Positions 51,893 through 62,434 of a stretch of 64,000 bases of DNA are shown one piece after another (the stretch's first letter is position 1; each line of letters starts with the position of its first letter). The notes under the pieces are model-generated. The model was given only the letters and a program-made list of their open reading frames with translations. It was not told the origin of the DNA and did no database searches. The stretch lies in NCBI GenBank assembly GCA_963210315.1, contig OY723282.1, positions 2,231,229 through 2,295,228 of the forward strand. Reading direction: 5' to 3'. A program made the translations under genes and the position numbers. Source of the stretch: Rhynchopus euleeides. Taxonomy: Eukaryota > Euglenozoa > Diplonemea > Diplonemida > Diplonemidae.

Positions 51893-54239
51893 CACCCCGC
51901 CTTCTGTGGCGCCTCCTCCCCCACCCCCGGGGTGACCCCCCCCCCCCCCCTTGCGGGGAGGGAAGCCACAACTCGTCACTCGCTCTGGCATACACGGGGG
52001 GAGGGTGTCAAAAAAAATGTTCCCTCCGCATCCCTCACTCGTCGCCTTCCCGTTTTCTTCGTTATGTTTAGCGCGTCGAATGGCTTCCGCAACTCTCGGG
52101 GGCCCACGCCCCCAGGGTGGTGGTGTTGCGGCCGTTGCGGAGCGGGGGGGGAGTGGAGGGCTGGCTGGTGCGGCAGTGGCACTGTCCGCTCCCAACCTAG
52201 AACGGGGAGTGGGCGTCATAACGGCACCGATACCGTTATAACGCCCTGTGTATGCCAGCTGGGCAGGTGGGGTGAATGGATCTCCAGCTTCCCCGCGAGG
52301 GCAGTGTCCTTTGGAGAACAGCCTTTTTGACCACATCGGCCTTGGATGTGCCGGGCGGTGAGGGGCTGTTTCACTTTGTTGTAGCACCCTGACACGGCAC
52401 GCCACAGGTTTTCAAAGGTTTCAAGGGGGGGCCGGGGTGTGGGGTGGGGGGGCATTCTGAACGTGGGTTCTTCCCGGGAGGTTTACAAAAAAAAACGACT
52501 TTCATCCTTTCTTTGCTATGTTGTAAGCATGTGGGGGGTAGGGGGTAGGGGCGACTGTAGGTGTTTCGGGGGTGGGGTGGGTCGGGTGTGTTGGCGTCTA
52601 GACGGCCTGGCATCTATCTCTCAGGCATTTGCTGCTTTCTCTCTCATCATAGAGAGAATCCCGAGACCCTCGGGAGACTAAACTGTGCAGGAAGCAGAGA
52701 CCTCTGAAGGCCGCTGCAGGTGAACCAGACATACTCGCCTAGAAGGGCCAGCAGATTTTGGGGTAATTCTCGGAGGCTCCGGGCTCTGGGCGTACTACTG
52801 TCTACACGATACAATAGCCTCCTGGCATCAAGTGTGTCATGCTTGTGTGGGATCTTGAATGCCAGGTTGGTTGTCTTCTCTTCCGTGCAAAGTACATTGT
52901 ACAGCGGGGGGGCAATCAGTGGGGTTTGTGACTGCGCCATTCCATCAAGAATTCAAGAAAAGAAAGAAATCTGCCCAAAAATGGGAGTGTGTGTACCCTG
53001 TCATTGTCACTGCTGCCGGGGGGTGGTGCTGAAAACTGAGAACATCCGCGGGGTTAATAATGGTGTAAAAAAACGTGGTGCGCGCATGTTGGGGTTCAAG
53101 CTGGACATGCTGGTGATGCTGGCGATGCTTCAGGCGCTGCCAACCAGTTCGGCCCTCCGCCCCGACAGAACGCAGATCATCGGGTGGGCTTCGGCCACCA
53201 GAAGGTGCAGGAGAGGGCGATGAACAGCCGAGCTGTGCGCCCTCACACATAATCCGGTTGCAAAGTGACACAATTTGACGCACAGCGACGCAGAGCGGGA
53301 GCCCCTCCCTTCGCCCATCAAAATCATGCGCAAATCTTCTTCAAAAAAAACGTTTCTGAGATGGGTGGAGGTTCGGATACACCCACCCAGCCACCCACAC
53401 CCGGTGGAAGCGGTCAACAAAACATTCCTTTTTCGTTCCCCTATTTTGTTTGTCCAGATCATCAAACATTCACAGACACAAGGACGTCGAGTACGCGTAT
53501 TTGCGAGCATTCTTCACAACAAACCCGCAAATCAACGGTGTCGGCGGGTGTTGTCGGTGGGTAGGTGCAGGGAAGTCGAAGAAACCTCCCAAGACCCTGC
53601 CCTCCTGACCACCTCCCCTGCTGTGTGGCGTCAGGCGTCAGGCATCAGACAGGGGTGCCCCATGCATGTTACACGCGCAGGCTCCCAGTAGTGCCACAAG
53701 GTTGAACACCATTACATTGAGATGAGCGGCTGTGGGTTGCTTTTGCTACATCGACAGTCTTTCGAGAGAGAGAAAAACAACCTCTCGCCGAATTCTCTCC
53801 TATAATATAGGATGAACAAGTCGCCACCCCCACCACTGTAGCATTGCAGAAGTGCTTACTCAAAATTGCTTTTGAGTCAGCACCACCCAGGTGCAACACC
53901 AAAAATCTGCAGACAGAGGTCGTGCAGGCGATGCACCACTCTCGGGACAGGACAACAACTGCAGTGAGATCAGCAGATCAGCGCGGCTTTCCTCTTCGTG
54001 TGTTGCAGGGTGTTGTTCTGATTCGCCCTTCACCCCCCCCCCCCCCCCTGACACACATGACACATGACACAGCACCAGAGTGCTCTCTCTGTAAACCCGT
54101 TGGGCCTGCAGGGCTGGGCTGCTGACCTGCACATGCCATCGACACTTTCCAACGAGACCTTCATGTGTATGCGTGCAGGGGTGAGGGGTTGGGGGAGGTG
54201 AGGGTCTTTGTTTTCGCTGGCTATTTTTTTTGTACTAGT
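51893..54239. other. Intergenic, no supported gene
   Basis: There are C and G runs at 51928-51950 and 52422-52452. A short frame at 53089-53223 (MLGFKLDMLVMLAMLQALPT...) has a hydrophobic start but only 45 codons. 53262-53300 weakly recalls R5. A large minus-strand frame (51617-52405) overlaps the SAP exon and is not accepted. Confidence 0.45.
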
Positions 54240-54436
54240 TCCGAGCGACGAAGCGTAGCGAAGTCGCGAAGTAACGAAGGAAATCGTACGGCTGAAGCTT
54301 TTGGATTAGGCACCTTCATGCCACTTCACAGGGCCTCAACACATTGTGCGCTCAACAAAAAGTAGTCCGGAACTGTTCTCCCACAGTTGCTGGACAGGGT
54401 GTCTATAATAAAGCGAAAGGAGTACGATTTTTGAGT
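54240..54436 (+). repeat. Dispersed repeat R1, copy upstream of the CLC gene
   Basis: GAAGCGTAGCGAAGTCGCG, GGCACCTTCATGCCA, AGGGCCTCAACACA, CCCACAGTTGCTGGACAGGG and GCGAAAGGAGTACGATTTT are shared with 57790-58006, so R1 brackets the CLC gene in direct order. Confidence 0.75.
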
Positions 54437-54849
54437 TTTGCCGCGTGGCTCAAATGGGAGTGGCGCTGGAGTGGCCCTCCACCCGCAACGACACCCGCTG
54501 GCATGCTGTGAGGGTCAACGCGATGCCAGGCGTACGGCCGGCCCAGCCCCTCAGGGTTTGGGGAAGAGGGGGTGACGGTGGGGGCTTGATGTTATTCCTG
54601 TATTACAACAGCTGCCCCCACCCATCCCCCACCCTGTGTGAGTAAATCAGATACCGGGGGGTCGGTACGAAAAAAAGCAAAAAGAAGGTGTGTGATGAGG
54701 GTGATGAGGTGCGCTGAGGGGTCTGCTATTATGCTGGCACGCCCCCCACCCCACCCCACCCCACACCCCTCTGAGACCCAGCCTTGCCACAATACGCATC
54801 GGTTATCAACTTCAGAAGCTTGTGTTTGAAACGAGACACATCCGCGCGG

Positions 54850-54875
54850 CACTTCCACATCCCACATCCCTGCAG
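54850..54875 (+). promoter_or_regulatory. Candidate trans-splice acceptor of the CLC gene
   Basis: CACTTCCACATCCCACATCC leads to CTGCAG ending at 54875, 32 bases before the ATG. Confidence 0.5.
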
Positions 54876-54907
54876 TGTCTGGGCGGGGGGGGGAGGGCAG
54901 GTTTGCG

Positions 54908-57574
54908 ATGAACCATCGCAAGTCGCTGCACGTGAACTCCACGACAGAGGAGGACATCACACATGCACTCCTGAGCAGTGAGGCCGAAACCGGCAGGGGC
55001 AACCGTGCCTACACGGTACCCCCACGCCTGCCTGACGAGGCGTACGACACGCAGTCCGACAAGCTATCGGAGGCGGAGGCCGCTGGGCTGGACGACATCA
55101 AGGATGCCAAAGGGTTCACCTTCTTCCAGGTGGGGCGTGATTTCGAGAGCTCGAGGGTGTCGCACAAGTTTACAAACGACGAGCTGAGGCGCATGGGGAA
55201 ATACGAAGGCCTGGACTACTACCGTGATGAGAACATTATCTACAAAGAGCACGTCGAGCTGACACGTGACGAATCGAGCGGCCCGAAATGGGTGATGTTC
55301 TTCTCCATCGGTCTCTGCGTGGGTGCCTCCGCCTTCCTGATGTTCGAAACGATCGCCTTCATCCTCGACAAGCGTTACTCCACAACCCTCGACATGATCA
55401 AAGAGAGCAAGGGCGGGTCCTACTTCGAAGCCTACCTCTTCTTCGTCGTCTCAGGCGCCGCCCTCGCCGGGCTCGGCTCCGCCCTCGTGGTCTACATCGC
55501 CCCTGCCGCGGCTGGCTCCGGCGTCCCCGACGTGATGGGGTATCTCAACGGCGTGCTCATCCCCCACATCTTCAACATCAAAACCTTCGTCGTGAAGTTC
55601 CTCAGCTGCATCCTGGCTGTGGGGAGCGGGCTGCCTGTGGGGCCCGAAGGGCCCATCATCCACATGGGCGCGTGGGTGGGCGCCAGCCTCCCCTCCGCCA
55701 GGTCCCACACGCTGGGGTGGAGCCTCGACTCGGTGCTGCAGCGCGCCGGGTGGAAGAAGTACGCCGACCTCTTCCGCCAGCCGAGGGAGCACCGCGACTT
55801 CATCACAGGTGGTGCGGGTGCGGGTGTCAGCGCCGCCTTCTCCGCCCCTGTCGGGGGGCTCCTGTTTGTGTTCGAGGAGGTCGCCTCTTTCTGGGAGCCG
55901 CGGCTCACCTGGATGGTGTTCTTCGCCTGCCTCACGGCCTCCTTCTCCAACGCGCTCTTCCAGTCCTACCTCGACGGGTGGAAGGTGTCCGGATCCTTCG
56001 GCTACTTCGCGTCGGAGCTGGATGTGCTCTTCCCCCTCATCACCAACAAGCGCTTCCACGTCTTCTCCCTGGGGCCCACCCTGCTGATAGGGGGCCTGGG
56101 CGGGGTTCTGGGTGCTGCATTCACCTTCCTCAACCTGAAGGTGGTGCGGCTGCGGATTAACAAGACTGCAAACATGCGGCTCGTGAAGGTTCTGGAGGTG
56201 GTGACTGTCTGCGTCCTCTACTCCACGGTGGTGTTCGTCATGGCTGTCGCGGGGGACTGCAAGGATGTCCCCGAGTCGATGTACTGCGACCTGGAGGAGG
56301 CGGGGCAGGGGAGCCACCAGTCCCTCAACGCCAACGTCACGCCGGCTGACAGCTGCAAGTGGCTGGTGCACCACACCTGCGCGCAGAGGGCGGACCTCCC
56401 TGAGCCCAACCGCTACTCTCCCATGGCGACACTCTGCTTCACTTCCGGGGACAAGGTTGTGGAGCACCTCTTCACCACTGCAGAGATAGGGATCGAGACG
56501 GAGGCGCCCGACCTGCTGGCCTTCCTTGCTGTATACTTTCTGTCCAGCTGCTGGTGTGCCGGCATGAGCATCTCGTCGGGTCTTGTCATCCCGATGCTGA
56601 TCACGGGGGCCCTGATGGGGCGTCTGGTCGGGCGCATCTTTGAATACTTCATCACCGCGCATTGGATTGACACCGCGATCTTTGCGCTGGTCGGTTCGTC
56701 TGCCTTCTTCGCAGGCGTGTCACGCCTGACGATCTCCCTCGCGGTGATCATGCTGGAGATCAGCGGCGGCGTGCACTTCCTTCTGCCCATCATGGCTGCG
56801 GTGCTGGTTGCGAAGTGGATCGCCGACTTCGCGACCCACTCGCTGTACCACGCCCTGCTGGAGGTGAAGTGCGTCCCCTTCCTCGACTTCCTCTGCGACA
56901 TCCCGAAGATGGACTGCTTCTCCGCGGCGGACATCATGCAGTCCCCTGTCTCCACCATCTCACTGCGCTGCACGATGCAGCAGGTTGTGGCCACCCTTGA
57001 GGGCACGGACCACAACGGTTTCCCTGTGGTGGTGAAGGATCCTACCAGCGGGCGTACCGTATTCAAAGGCATGGTGCTGCGCACACAGCTGGCAGGGCTT
57101 GTCAAGCTGACGGTGACCCACGGGTCTGCAACAGGCCTGGTCTCCAGTGAGGCGTCGCTGCCACGGGCACAAGGTGCGGAGGATGCGGTGCCCATGTCCC
57201 CAGGGGGCCCGGGGAGCGAGGTGACCTCCCCTGTCGCCTACGGCACGCTGCACCAGTGCATGGATGACATCAAGCACAACAGGGAGGGGGTGCCGGAGGT
57301 TCACGATGAGCACCTGGGCACCGTGCTGGATCTGTCGGCGTTCATCAACACGTCCTCCTTCACTGTGAACCAGGGGTTTGCGATCAACATCGTGAGGGAT
57401 CTCTTCCGCACCATGGCGCTGCGGCACCTGCCTGTGGTGGATGACTACAACCAGGTGGTGGGGATGATCACGCGGAAGGACCTCATCGGGCAGGCGATCG
57501 AGCAGGGCATGGAGCAGCGTGCCTCCGGCGCACAGTTGGCTGAGGATACGGTGCAACTGCAGCTCGTGGATTGA
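54908..57574 (+). CDS. CLC-family chloride channel or Cl-/H+ exchanger
   Basis: The 888-residue protein has a roughly 125-residue N terminus before the first membrane segment. CLC signatures follow in order: GSGVPDVMGYLNG (203-215; family GSGIPE), LPVGPEGPIIHMGAWVG with gating Glu E247 present, and GGLLFVFEEVASFWE with E323-E324, as in intracellular CLC-6/7-type proteins. Two CBS domains close the protein: one from about 675 (MQSPVSTISLRCTMQQVVAT), one from about 825 (INIVRDLFRTMALRHLPVVD). The gating Glu and CBS pair suggest an exchanger-type CLC of vacuolar or endosomal membranes, moving chloride against protons. Two features differ from the norm: Asp in place of Glu in GSGVPD, and Pro before the gating Glu. 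Intact and intronless; R1 repeats lie on both sides. Confidence 0.97.
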   Translation: MNHRKSLHVNSTTEEDITHALLSSEAETGRGNRAYTVPPRLPDEAYDTQSDKLSEAEAAGLDDIKDAKGFTFFQVGRDFESSRVSHKFTNDELRRMGKYEGLDYYRDENIIYKEHVELTRDESSGPKWVMFFSIGLCVGASAFLMFETIAFILDKRYSTTLDMIKESKGGSYFEAYLFFVVSGAALAGLGSALVVYIAPAAAGSGVPDVMGYLNGVLIPHIFNIKTFVVKFLSCILAVGSGLPVGPEGPIIHMGAWVGASLPSARSHTLGWSLDSVLQRAGWKKYADLFRQPREHRDFITGGAGAGVSAAFSAPVGGLLFVFEEVASFWEPRLTWMVFFACLTASFSNALFQSYLDGWKVSGSFGYFASELDVLFPLITNKRFHVFSLGPTLLIGGLGGVLGAAFTFLNLKVVRLRINKTANMRLVKVLEVVTVCVLYSTVVFVMAVAGDCKDVPESMYCDLEEAGQGSHQSLNANVTPADSCKWLVHHTCAQRADLPEPNRYSPMATLCFTSGDKVVEHLFTTAEIGIETEAPDLLAFLAVYFLSSCWCAGMSISSGLVIPMLITGALMGRLVGRIFEYFITAHWIDTAIFALVGSSAFFAGVSRLTISLAVIMLEISGGVHFLLPIMAAVLVAKWIADFATHSLYHALLEVKCVPFLDFLCDIPKMDCFSAADIMQSPVSTISLRCTMQQVVATLEGTDHNGFPVVVKDPTSGRTVFKGMVLRTQLAGLVKLTVTHGSATGLVSSEASLPRAQGAEDAVPMSPGGPGSEVTSPVAYGTLHQCMDDIKHNREGVPEVHDEHLGTVLDLSAFINTSSFTVNQGFAINIVRDLFRTMALRHLPVVDDYNQVVGMITRKDLIGQAIEQGMEQRASGAQLAEDTVQLQLVD

Positions 57575-57789
57575 GCCGTTGTGGTGGTGGTGGTGGGGGT
57601 GGGGGTGGGGGTGGTGGGGGTCGTGTCCTTGAAACGGTACTTCTCCTCACACAACAGCGTGTGTTTGAAAAAATGTACAAAATGTGTCGTGTGTGTGTGT
57701 GTGTGTGGAGGTTGCATAAAGAGCAGGTGCTCGGTGTGCTCTGAACTGACTACAGCATAGTGCATGTCACTAGGGTGCCCCTGAATCGG
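57575..57789. repeat. Simple-sequence 3' flank of the CLC gene
   Basis: GGTGGTGGTGG and GGGGTGGGGGTGG runs (57582-57625) come right after the stop, followed by a (GT)n run at 57690-57706. Confidence 0.8.
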
Positions 57790-58006
57790 GCTACGAGTGG
57801 TGAAGCGTAGCGAAGATTTTGAAGTGAATGGAGGAAATCGTAAAGACTGACTGCTACCGCCGGGATTAGCACCTTCATGCCATCTCACAGGGCCTCAGCA
57901 CAGCCTTGAGACAGCAGGTGCGCTCGACACAATGTGGACCGTCTCTGTTTCTTACAGTTGCTGGGCAGGGTGTCCCGACCAGAAAGCGAAAGGGATTACG
58001 ATGTAG
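57790..58006 (+). repeat. Dispersed repeat R1, copy downstream of the CLC gene
   Basis: Carries the R1 words GGTGAAGCGTAGCGAAG, GCACCTTCATGCCA, CAGGGCCTCAGCACA, ACAGTTGCTGGGCAGGGTGT and GCGAAAGGGATTACGAT. Confidence 0.75.
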
Positions 58007-60344
58007 TGCATGCGACATTGTGTGTGTCGATAAGGCGAATCAAGCGTGCGGAACTGAGTGTGAATCTTGTCCAATGGGGCGGCCTTCGTTCTAGCGTGCA
58101 ATGTAGTGAGCCGCCCCAGAATATATCAACACCTGTCACACCTAACACAGCTTTGACAGCGGAGAGCGGCCCACGCCTTCAATGGAAGCGGGGTGGGGGT
58201 GGGGTGGGGGCGGGCAGAGGGGTTACGCATATTTTGAAACGAATTCCCAGAAAATTAGATCCCCAAAAAAAACCAACCCCCAGGGAACCGCCTGGTTTTT
58301 CCGCCGCGCAACTCCGCCAAGCCAAGGGTGGGGGTGGGGGGGGGCGCAAAATCAGGTGGCAACAGGGCGAAAAGCTTCGATTCTCAGAACAGTTGCTTCA
58401 CGCGGGTTGCCACACACCCCAAACAAAGGGGGGGAGAACTGCATACAGCCTTCCCTTTCTCTCTCAAGTGACTGAGACAGAAAGAAAGGGGTGGCACAGT
58501 CACATGCAGTGATGCCACGGCCCACGCTTCACGATATATTGCGTTCTTAGAGGCATGCTTGCTGGGATCTGGCTTGACACCAGTGGGTCTTTGGTCTTAC
58601 CCATCTCACCAATATTGTTTGGATCGGGTGTCAGTGCGTGGTTGCGCAAAAAGGAGCGAAGTGCCTTCGAACCTTTGCTTTTCCGGGTGTGCAGCTCTTC
58701 TGCAGTCCTTCCGTTGTTAGCCATGTTGAATGCCAAGACCCGTGGCTTCAGTTTCCGAGTGTACAAAGCGTGCAAAGCGTTCTTTCTTTCTCTCGGTAGA
58801 CCTTCGAGGCAGGGGTGTTACCAGGTGGCGAGGGCCGTCCAAAATTGGCAGAAAATTCTTCACACTGTCAAGAAGCCAATATTTTGGGCGCTCTGCCAGG
58901 AACAGACCCCGCTCCCTTGGGGGGGAGGGGGCAGCCCCTTGCTTATTTCCTATTGCGTCAGTTTTCGGGGTTTGCCGTGTGTGTGTTTGTCACACGCAAC
59001 ACCCAGCTGTGTGGAGAAGCCTGGAAGCAACCGGGCCGCATCACAGCAAAGGCAACCACAGGCCTCTGCTGAACCGGGTGTTGTTGCTCTCAACAGGCCT
59101 TTTTAAGCCCCCCTCCCCCCCCCCCCCTTCCCCTCCCCCCCCCCCCCCCCTCGGCTCCGAACCATAGTGTCGTGCTTCAAAATGACAAAATGCAACCCGC
59201 AGCTGTTCCACCCACAATGCTGTTTGCATGCGAAGCGCCTCGCAGAGTCGGAGAGAGTGCGGGGTCAGTGTGAAGGGCAGTGTGATGCATTGACGACGTG
59301 TCTGCAGATTTTTTTGTACCAGACACACCTGTGTGTCAGAGGAAATGCGACTGACACACTGAAGGAGTCGAAGCGCAGCGAAGCTTCTCATATGTTATCG
59401 ATCTCTTTCTGCTCCGCCATCAATCCACTTTCTGTACTTCAGGCAGGTCATCCGAGGCGTCACACACAGGGGTGGGGGTGAGAGAGAGAGAGAGAGGGTG
59501 TTTTTAAAAAGGTGGATGCGTGCAATGCAAGCAAGCGTAAGATTCCAGAAGTGTGTCAGTAGTATTTTGAAAACAAAACCTTCTGAGGGGGTCTTCGCTA
59601 CGGGGTGGTCGTCAGTGCATTTTGGTGCATTTCCTGTTGAATTAGCTGAAAACTGACGAAGATTGTCGAATAATGTCGACCAGCAAAGACCCCCTGAGAG
59701 AGAGAGAGAGAGAGGTGTGTGTGTGTGTGCCTCGCCGTGGAGCCTCACCCGCTCCGCTGCGTCATCTCGCGTGTTGGGCTGTGTGCCTGCCTCGGTGCAA
59801 ACACGGCAGCTGCGTCGTGTTGGGAGGGGGGAGTGGGGAGTGGGGTCAGAGGCAGCATTTTGCAAGCGTTTGGAAGGAGGCGTCGGGCCAAAATCGTCTG
59901 ACTTGGCACAGGCGTTGGTATGGGCTGGCCCCGGAGGCAGGAAACCGGTGTCCCGTGTGTGAGGAGTTGGGCCCACCCCACCCAGCCCCCTTTGTCTGCG
60001 ACTGCAGCTGCAGTGCCCTTCAACCAGCTTTGAACTGGTGGGTATTTTGGATGTTTTTCATGGAGAGCTGGTGGCTTCCCCCCCACTGCTCCCCTTCCCC
60101 CGCCTTCTAAACCCAAAAGGGGGATTTTTTGTCAGAACAACGTGTTATTCCAACTAAAAAGACTCGTGGCAGCCTTCGGTATCTGCATACATGCACTAGC
60201 AGGCACCGTTCGTGCAAACAAAGAACGCAACTCCAAGTCTTTTTGACGCGTAAGAAGAGCCTGGTGTGGTGGAAGCGTCCAACGCAACATTCACAGCATA
60301 ATGAATGCCAAGTGTTTCTCGTAGTATTTCAACACCACCGCCAC
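58007..60344. other. Intergenic with R2 copy
   Basis: 59310-59530 is an R2 copy matching 11240-11520. C runs are dense at 59108-59150. (GA)n runs lie at 59477-59498 and 59694-59713. No coding region with domain features. Confidence 0.45.
59587..59695. mobile_element. Small hairpin element, GGGGTCTTCGCT family
   Basis: The left end GGGGGTCTTCGCT and right end AGCAAAGACCCCC are complementary, with inner text CATTTTGGTGCATTTCCTG also found inverted at 19805-19825. About 109 bp. Same family as 1970-2128. Confidence 0.65.
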
Positions 60345-60393
60345 CGCCACCACCCCAGCCAGACCCACCCCCCCACTCCCCCGCATCTCGCAG
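60345..60393 (+). promoter_or_regulatory. Candidate trans-splice acceptor of the cyclase-like gene
   Basis: A long C-rich tract (CCACCCCCCCACTCCCCCGC) leads to ATCTCGCAG ending at 60393, 22 bases before the preferred ATG. Confidence 0.5.
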
Positions 60394-60415
60394 GCCCTCA
60401 CGGCCTCCCTCCGTC

Positions 60416-62434
60416 ATGCCGCAGTGGCCGGATGCCAGATCCGAGGCAAGCGAGGAGCTGGAACGTGCTACCCGCGCCCTGCCGCCAGAGAACCCCAGCC
60501 TTCTCGGCCCTGTCCTCCGCCTGGTGGCGCACCCCGACGACATGCCAGAGGACACGCTGCGCAAGAGACGGGCTCTCACAATCTCGCTGGTGGTGGCCGT
60601 CATCGGGGCTGCCAGCACCGCCTACGGCGTAGGCCTGCAGGACGAGGGGCTTCTGGTCGCAGCGGGTGGGGGTATCCAGCTGGTGGCGTCCATCATCACC
60701 TTTGTGTATATGACTGTGTCAAAGGATGCCCGCGTGGGTATCATCGAGGGGCAGCTGTATGCGTGTGTCCTGTCGCTAGTGCTGTTCGAGATGTCTGCAT
60801 CCCACAACGGCACGCCCCGGGTGTGGCCCTTCTTTGCGCTTGTCGGCAACGTGCTGCTGATGCTGCAGATGGGGCACACCCACGGTGTGCTCGGTATCGG
60901 CGTGCTGGTCCTGGCTCTGCTGCGCCTTCACAACCTTTTTGACATGGGCATCCCCAAGCGGACCTGCAGCTGCGACACCAACCCAGGGAGCGACGTGCTG
61001 CACGAGGTGCCCTCCTTCGTGTTCGAGATGGCTTTTATCCTGGCTGACTTCCGATTTATGCAGATCGTGTCGTCCGATATTGCGGACGAGCGGCATGCGG
61101 GGAAGTGCAGCACCCTGACTGCGCAGCTCATCGCCAAGTGCCTTGCGCACTTCGACCTGGATGCGGCGGAGCAGCTGCTGCAGGAGCACAGCCTGGTGCT
61201 GTCCCCAGGGCTCCTTGAGGCCTTCAACGATGTGCTCGAGAACCTGCGGATGTACCAACCGTACCTCTCGCTGTCGTGTCTGCCGGTCGCTGTCGAAGAG
61301 GCGCCACCGGCTGTCATCATAGAGGGCGACGGAAAGAAAGACATGGTTGACGACGACCCGTCTCTTCTGCAATCGCGGCGTGATCGTGCCAGTGTGGATA
61401 CAGCCGGGCCTGCGAATGAGCATGTCGTCTGGAGTGAAGACCAGTTTGTCAGCGCGTTGCCAGCAGAGTGGGGGCGTAGACTGACGGAGAACCCGACGCC
61501 AAAGCACAGAGCCTCCAAGCGGGCATCCGAGCTTGTGCCGTCTGCGTGCCCGGGCGGGGAACAGGAAGACGCCTCAGCGCCTGGCACCAAGTGGCGCCTT
61601 GTAGCCGCCGCTGCGCGGGCAACGTGCCTCCACCTGAAGACAAGCCGCATCAGCCTGCTGATGACGAACATCCACTCGTCGCTGCGTCGGCTCGACGATT
61701 TTGTTTCTTACGAGCTCGAATTCTCCGGGTTCCTGCTGAACGCCATCGAGCGCAGTGCAGATTCGAAGGGCATCGTGGACTGGTTCGCGGGTGACAGAGT
61801 GTTTTTATCGTTCAACGCATCGCGCCCCTGTGCCACTCACGCGCATGCTGCAGTGACTGTTGCGAAGCAGATCTGCAACTACGAGCCTTTCGAAAACGCA
61901 GTCAATATGGCGATTGTCACTGGGAAGGCTGTATGCGGTGACCTTGGCTGCCGTCTGATGTACCGCTTCAGCATCTTGGGCATGCCCACCCTGCTGCTCT
62001 CTGGATATGAGCGTGTTGCTCGCCTGTGCAACTTGCCTGTCGTGTGCAACTCCAACTGCGAACGGGATGCCAACGTCGAACACGGCTTCCGGCTTGTCCT
62101 GCGCAGGGCCTCCTTCCAGAAGCGGTGCCCTGTGGCGCCATGCCGCAACGCACCGCCCGACGTGCAGGAGTGCAACGTGTGGGCAGTGGACCTGCCACCC
62201 CTCGTGGATTCTCTGACGGTAAGCAAGGAAGACGCAGAGTGGATGTATGCGCTGGACGTGTCTTCACGGAAGTGGGCTGCCTACAACGAGGCCGCTCGCA
62301 GCTTCCTCGCCGGAAAACCGCAGGCCACCGTGCTGCAGCATCTTGCGACGGCACCTGAAGGAATTGCGCTGCAGTTTCGTGAGGCGTTGAAATCACCAGT
62401 GGCAAGCATTGACCCGTTATCTATACATCTGTGA
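60416..62434 (+). CDS. Membrane protein with degenerate class III cyclase domain
   Basis: The 672-residue protein starts MPQWPDARSE; an earlier in-frame ATG at 60305 would add a Pro-rich leader that looks untranslated. Residues 53-175 hold about five hydrophobic segments (ALTISLVVAVIGAASTAY and similar). A linker region leads to a class III cyclase homology domain at about 408-560. There RISLLMTNIHSS stands where families have FTDI, so the first metal Asp is replaced (N418). GIVDWFAGDRVFLSF keeps the second (D460). AIVTGKAVCGDLGCRLMYRF matches the following strand. The VN.AAR catalytic motif is not conserved (LLLSGYERVARL). It is likely a catalytically weak or dead cyclase partner, sensor or regulator. 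Six-helix cyclases pair two domains; this one has one and would need a partner. Intronless. Confidence 0.78.
   Translation: MPQWPDARSEASEELERATRALPPENPSLLGPVLRLVAHPDDMPEDTLRKRRALTISLVVAVIGAASTAYGVGLQDEGLLVAAGGGIQLVASIITFVYMTVSKDARVGIIEGQLYACVLSLVLFEMSASHNGTPRVWPFFALVGNVLLMLQMGHTHGVLGIGVLVLALLRLHNLFDMGIPKRTCSCDTNPGSDVLHEVPSFVFEMAFILADFRFMQIVSSDIADERHAGKCSTLTAQLIAKCLAHFDLDAAEQLLQEHSLVLSPGLLEAFNDVLENLRMYQPYLSLSCLPVAVEEAPPAVIIEGDGKKDMVDDDPSLLQSRRDRASVDTAGPANEHVVWSEDQFVSALPAEWGRRLTENPTPKHRASKRASELVPSACPGGEQEDASAPGTKWRLVAAAARATCLHLKTSRISLLMTNIHSSLRRLDDFVSYELEFSGFLLNAIERSADSKGIVDWFAGDRVFLSFNASRPCATHAHAAVTVAKQICNYEPFENAVNMAIVTGKAVCGDLGCRLMYRFSILGMPTLLLSGYERVARLCNLPVVCNSNCERDANVEHGFRLVLRRASFQKRCPVAPCRNAPPDVQECNVWAVDLPPLVDSLTVSKEDAEWMYALDVSSRKWAAYNEAARSFLAGKPQATVLQHLATAPEGIALQFREALKSPVASIDPLSIHL

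Noticed and set aside
51617..52405. 262-codon minus-strand frame
   Set aside because: Overlaps the SAP exon and C/G runs; Gly/Pro/Arg-rich without features.
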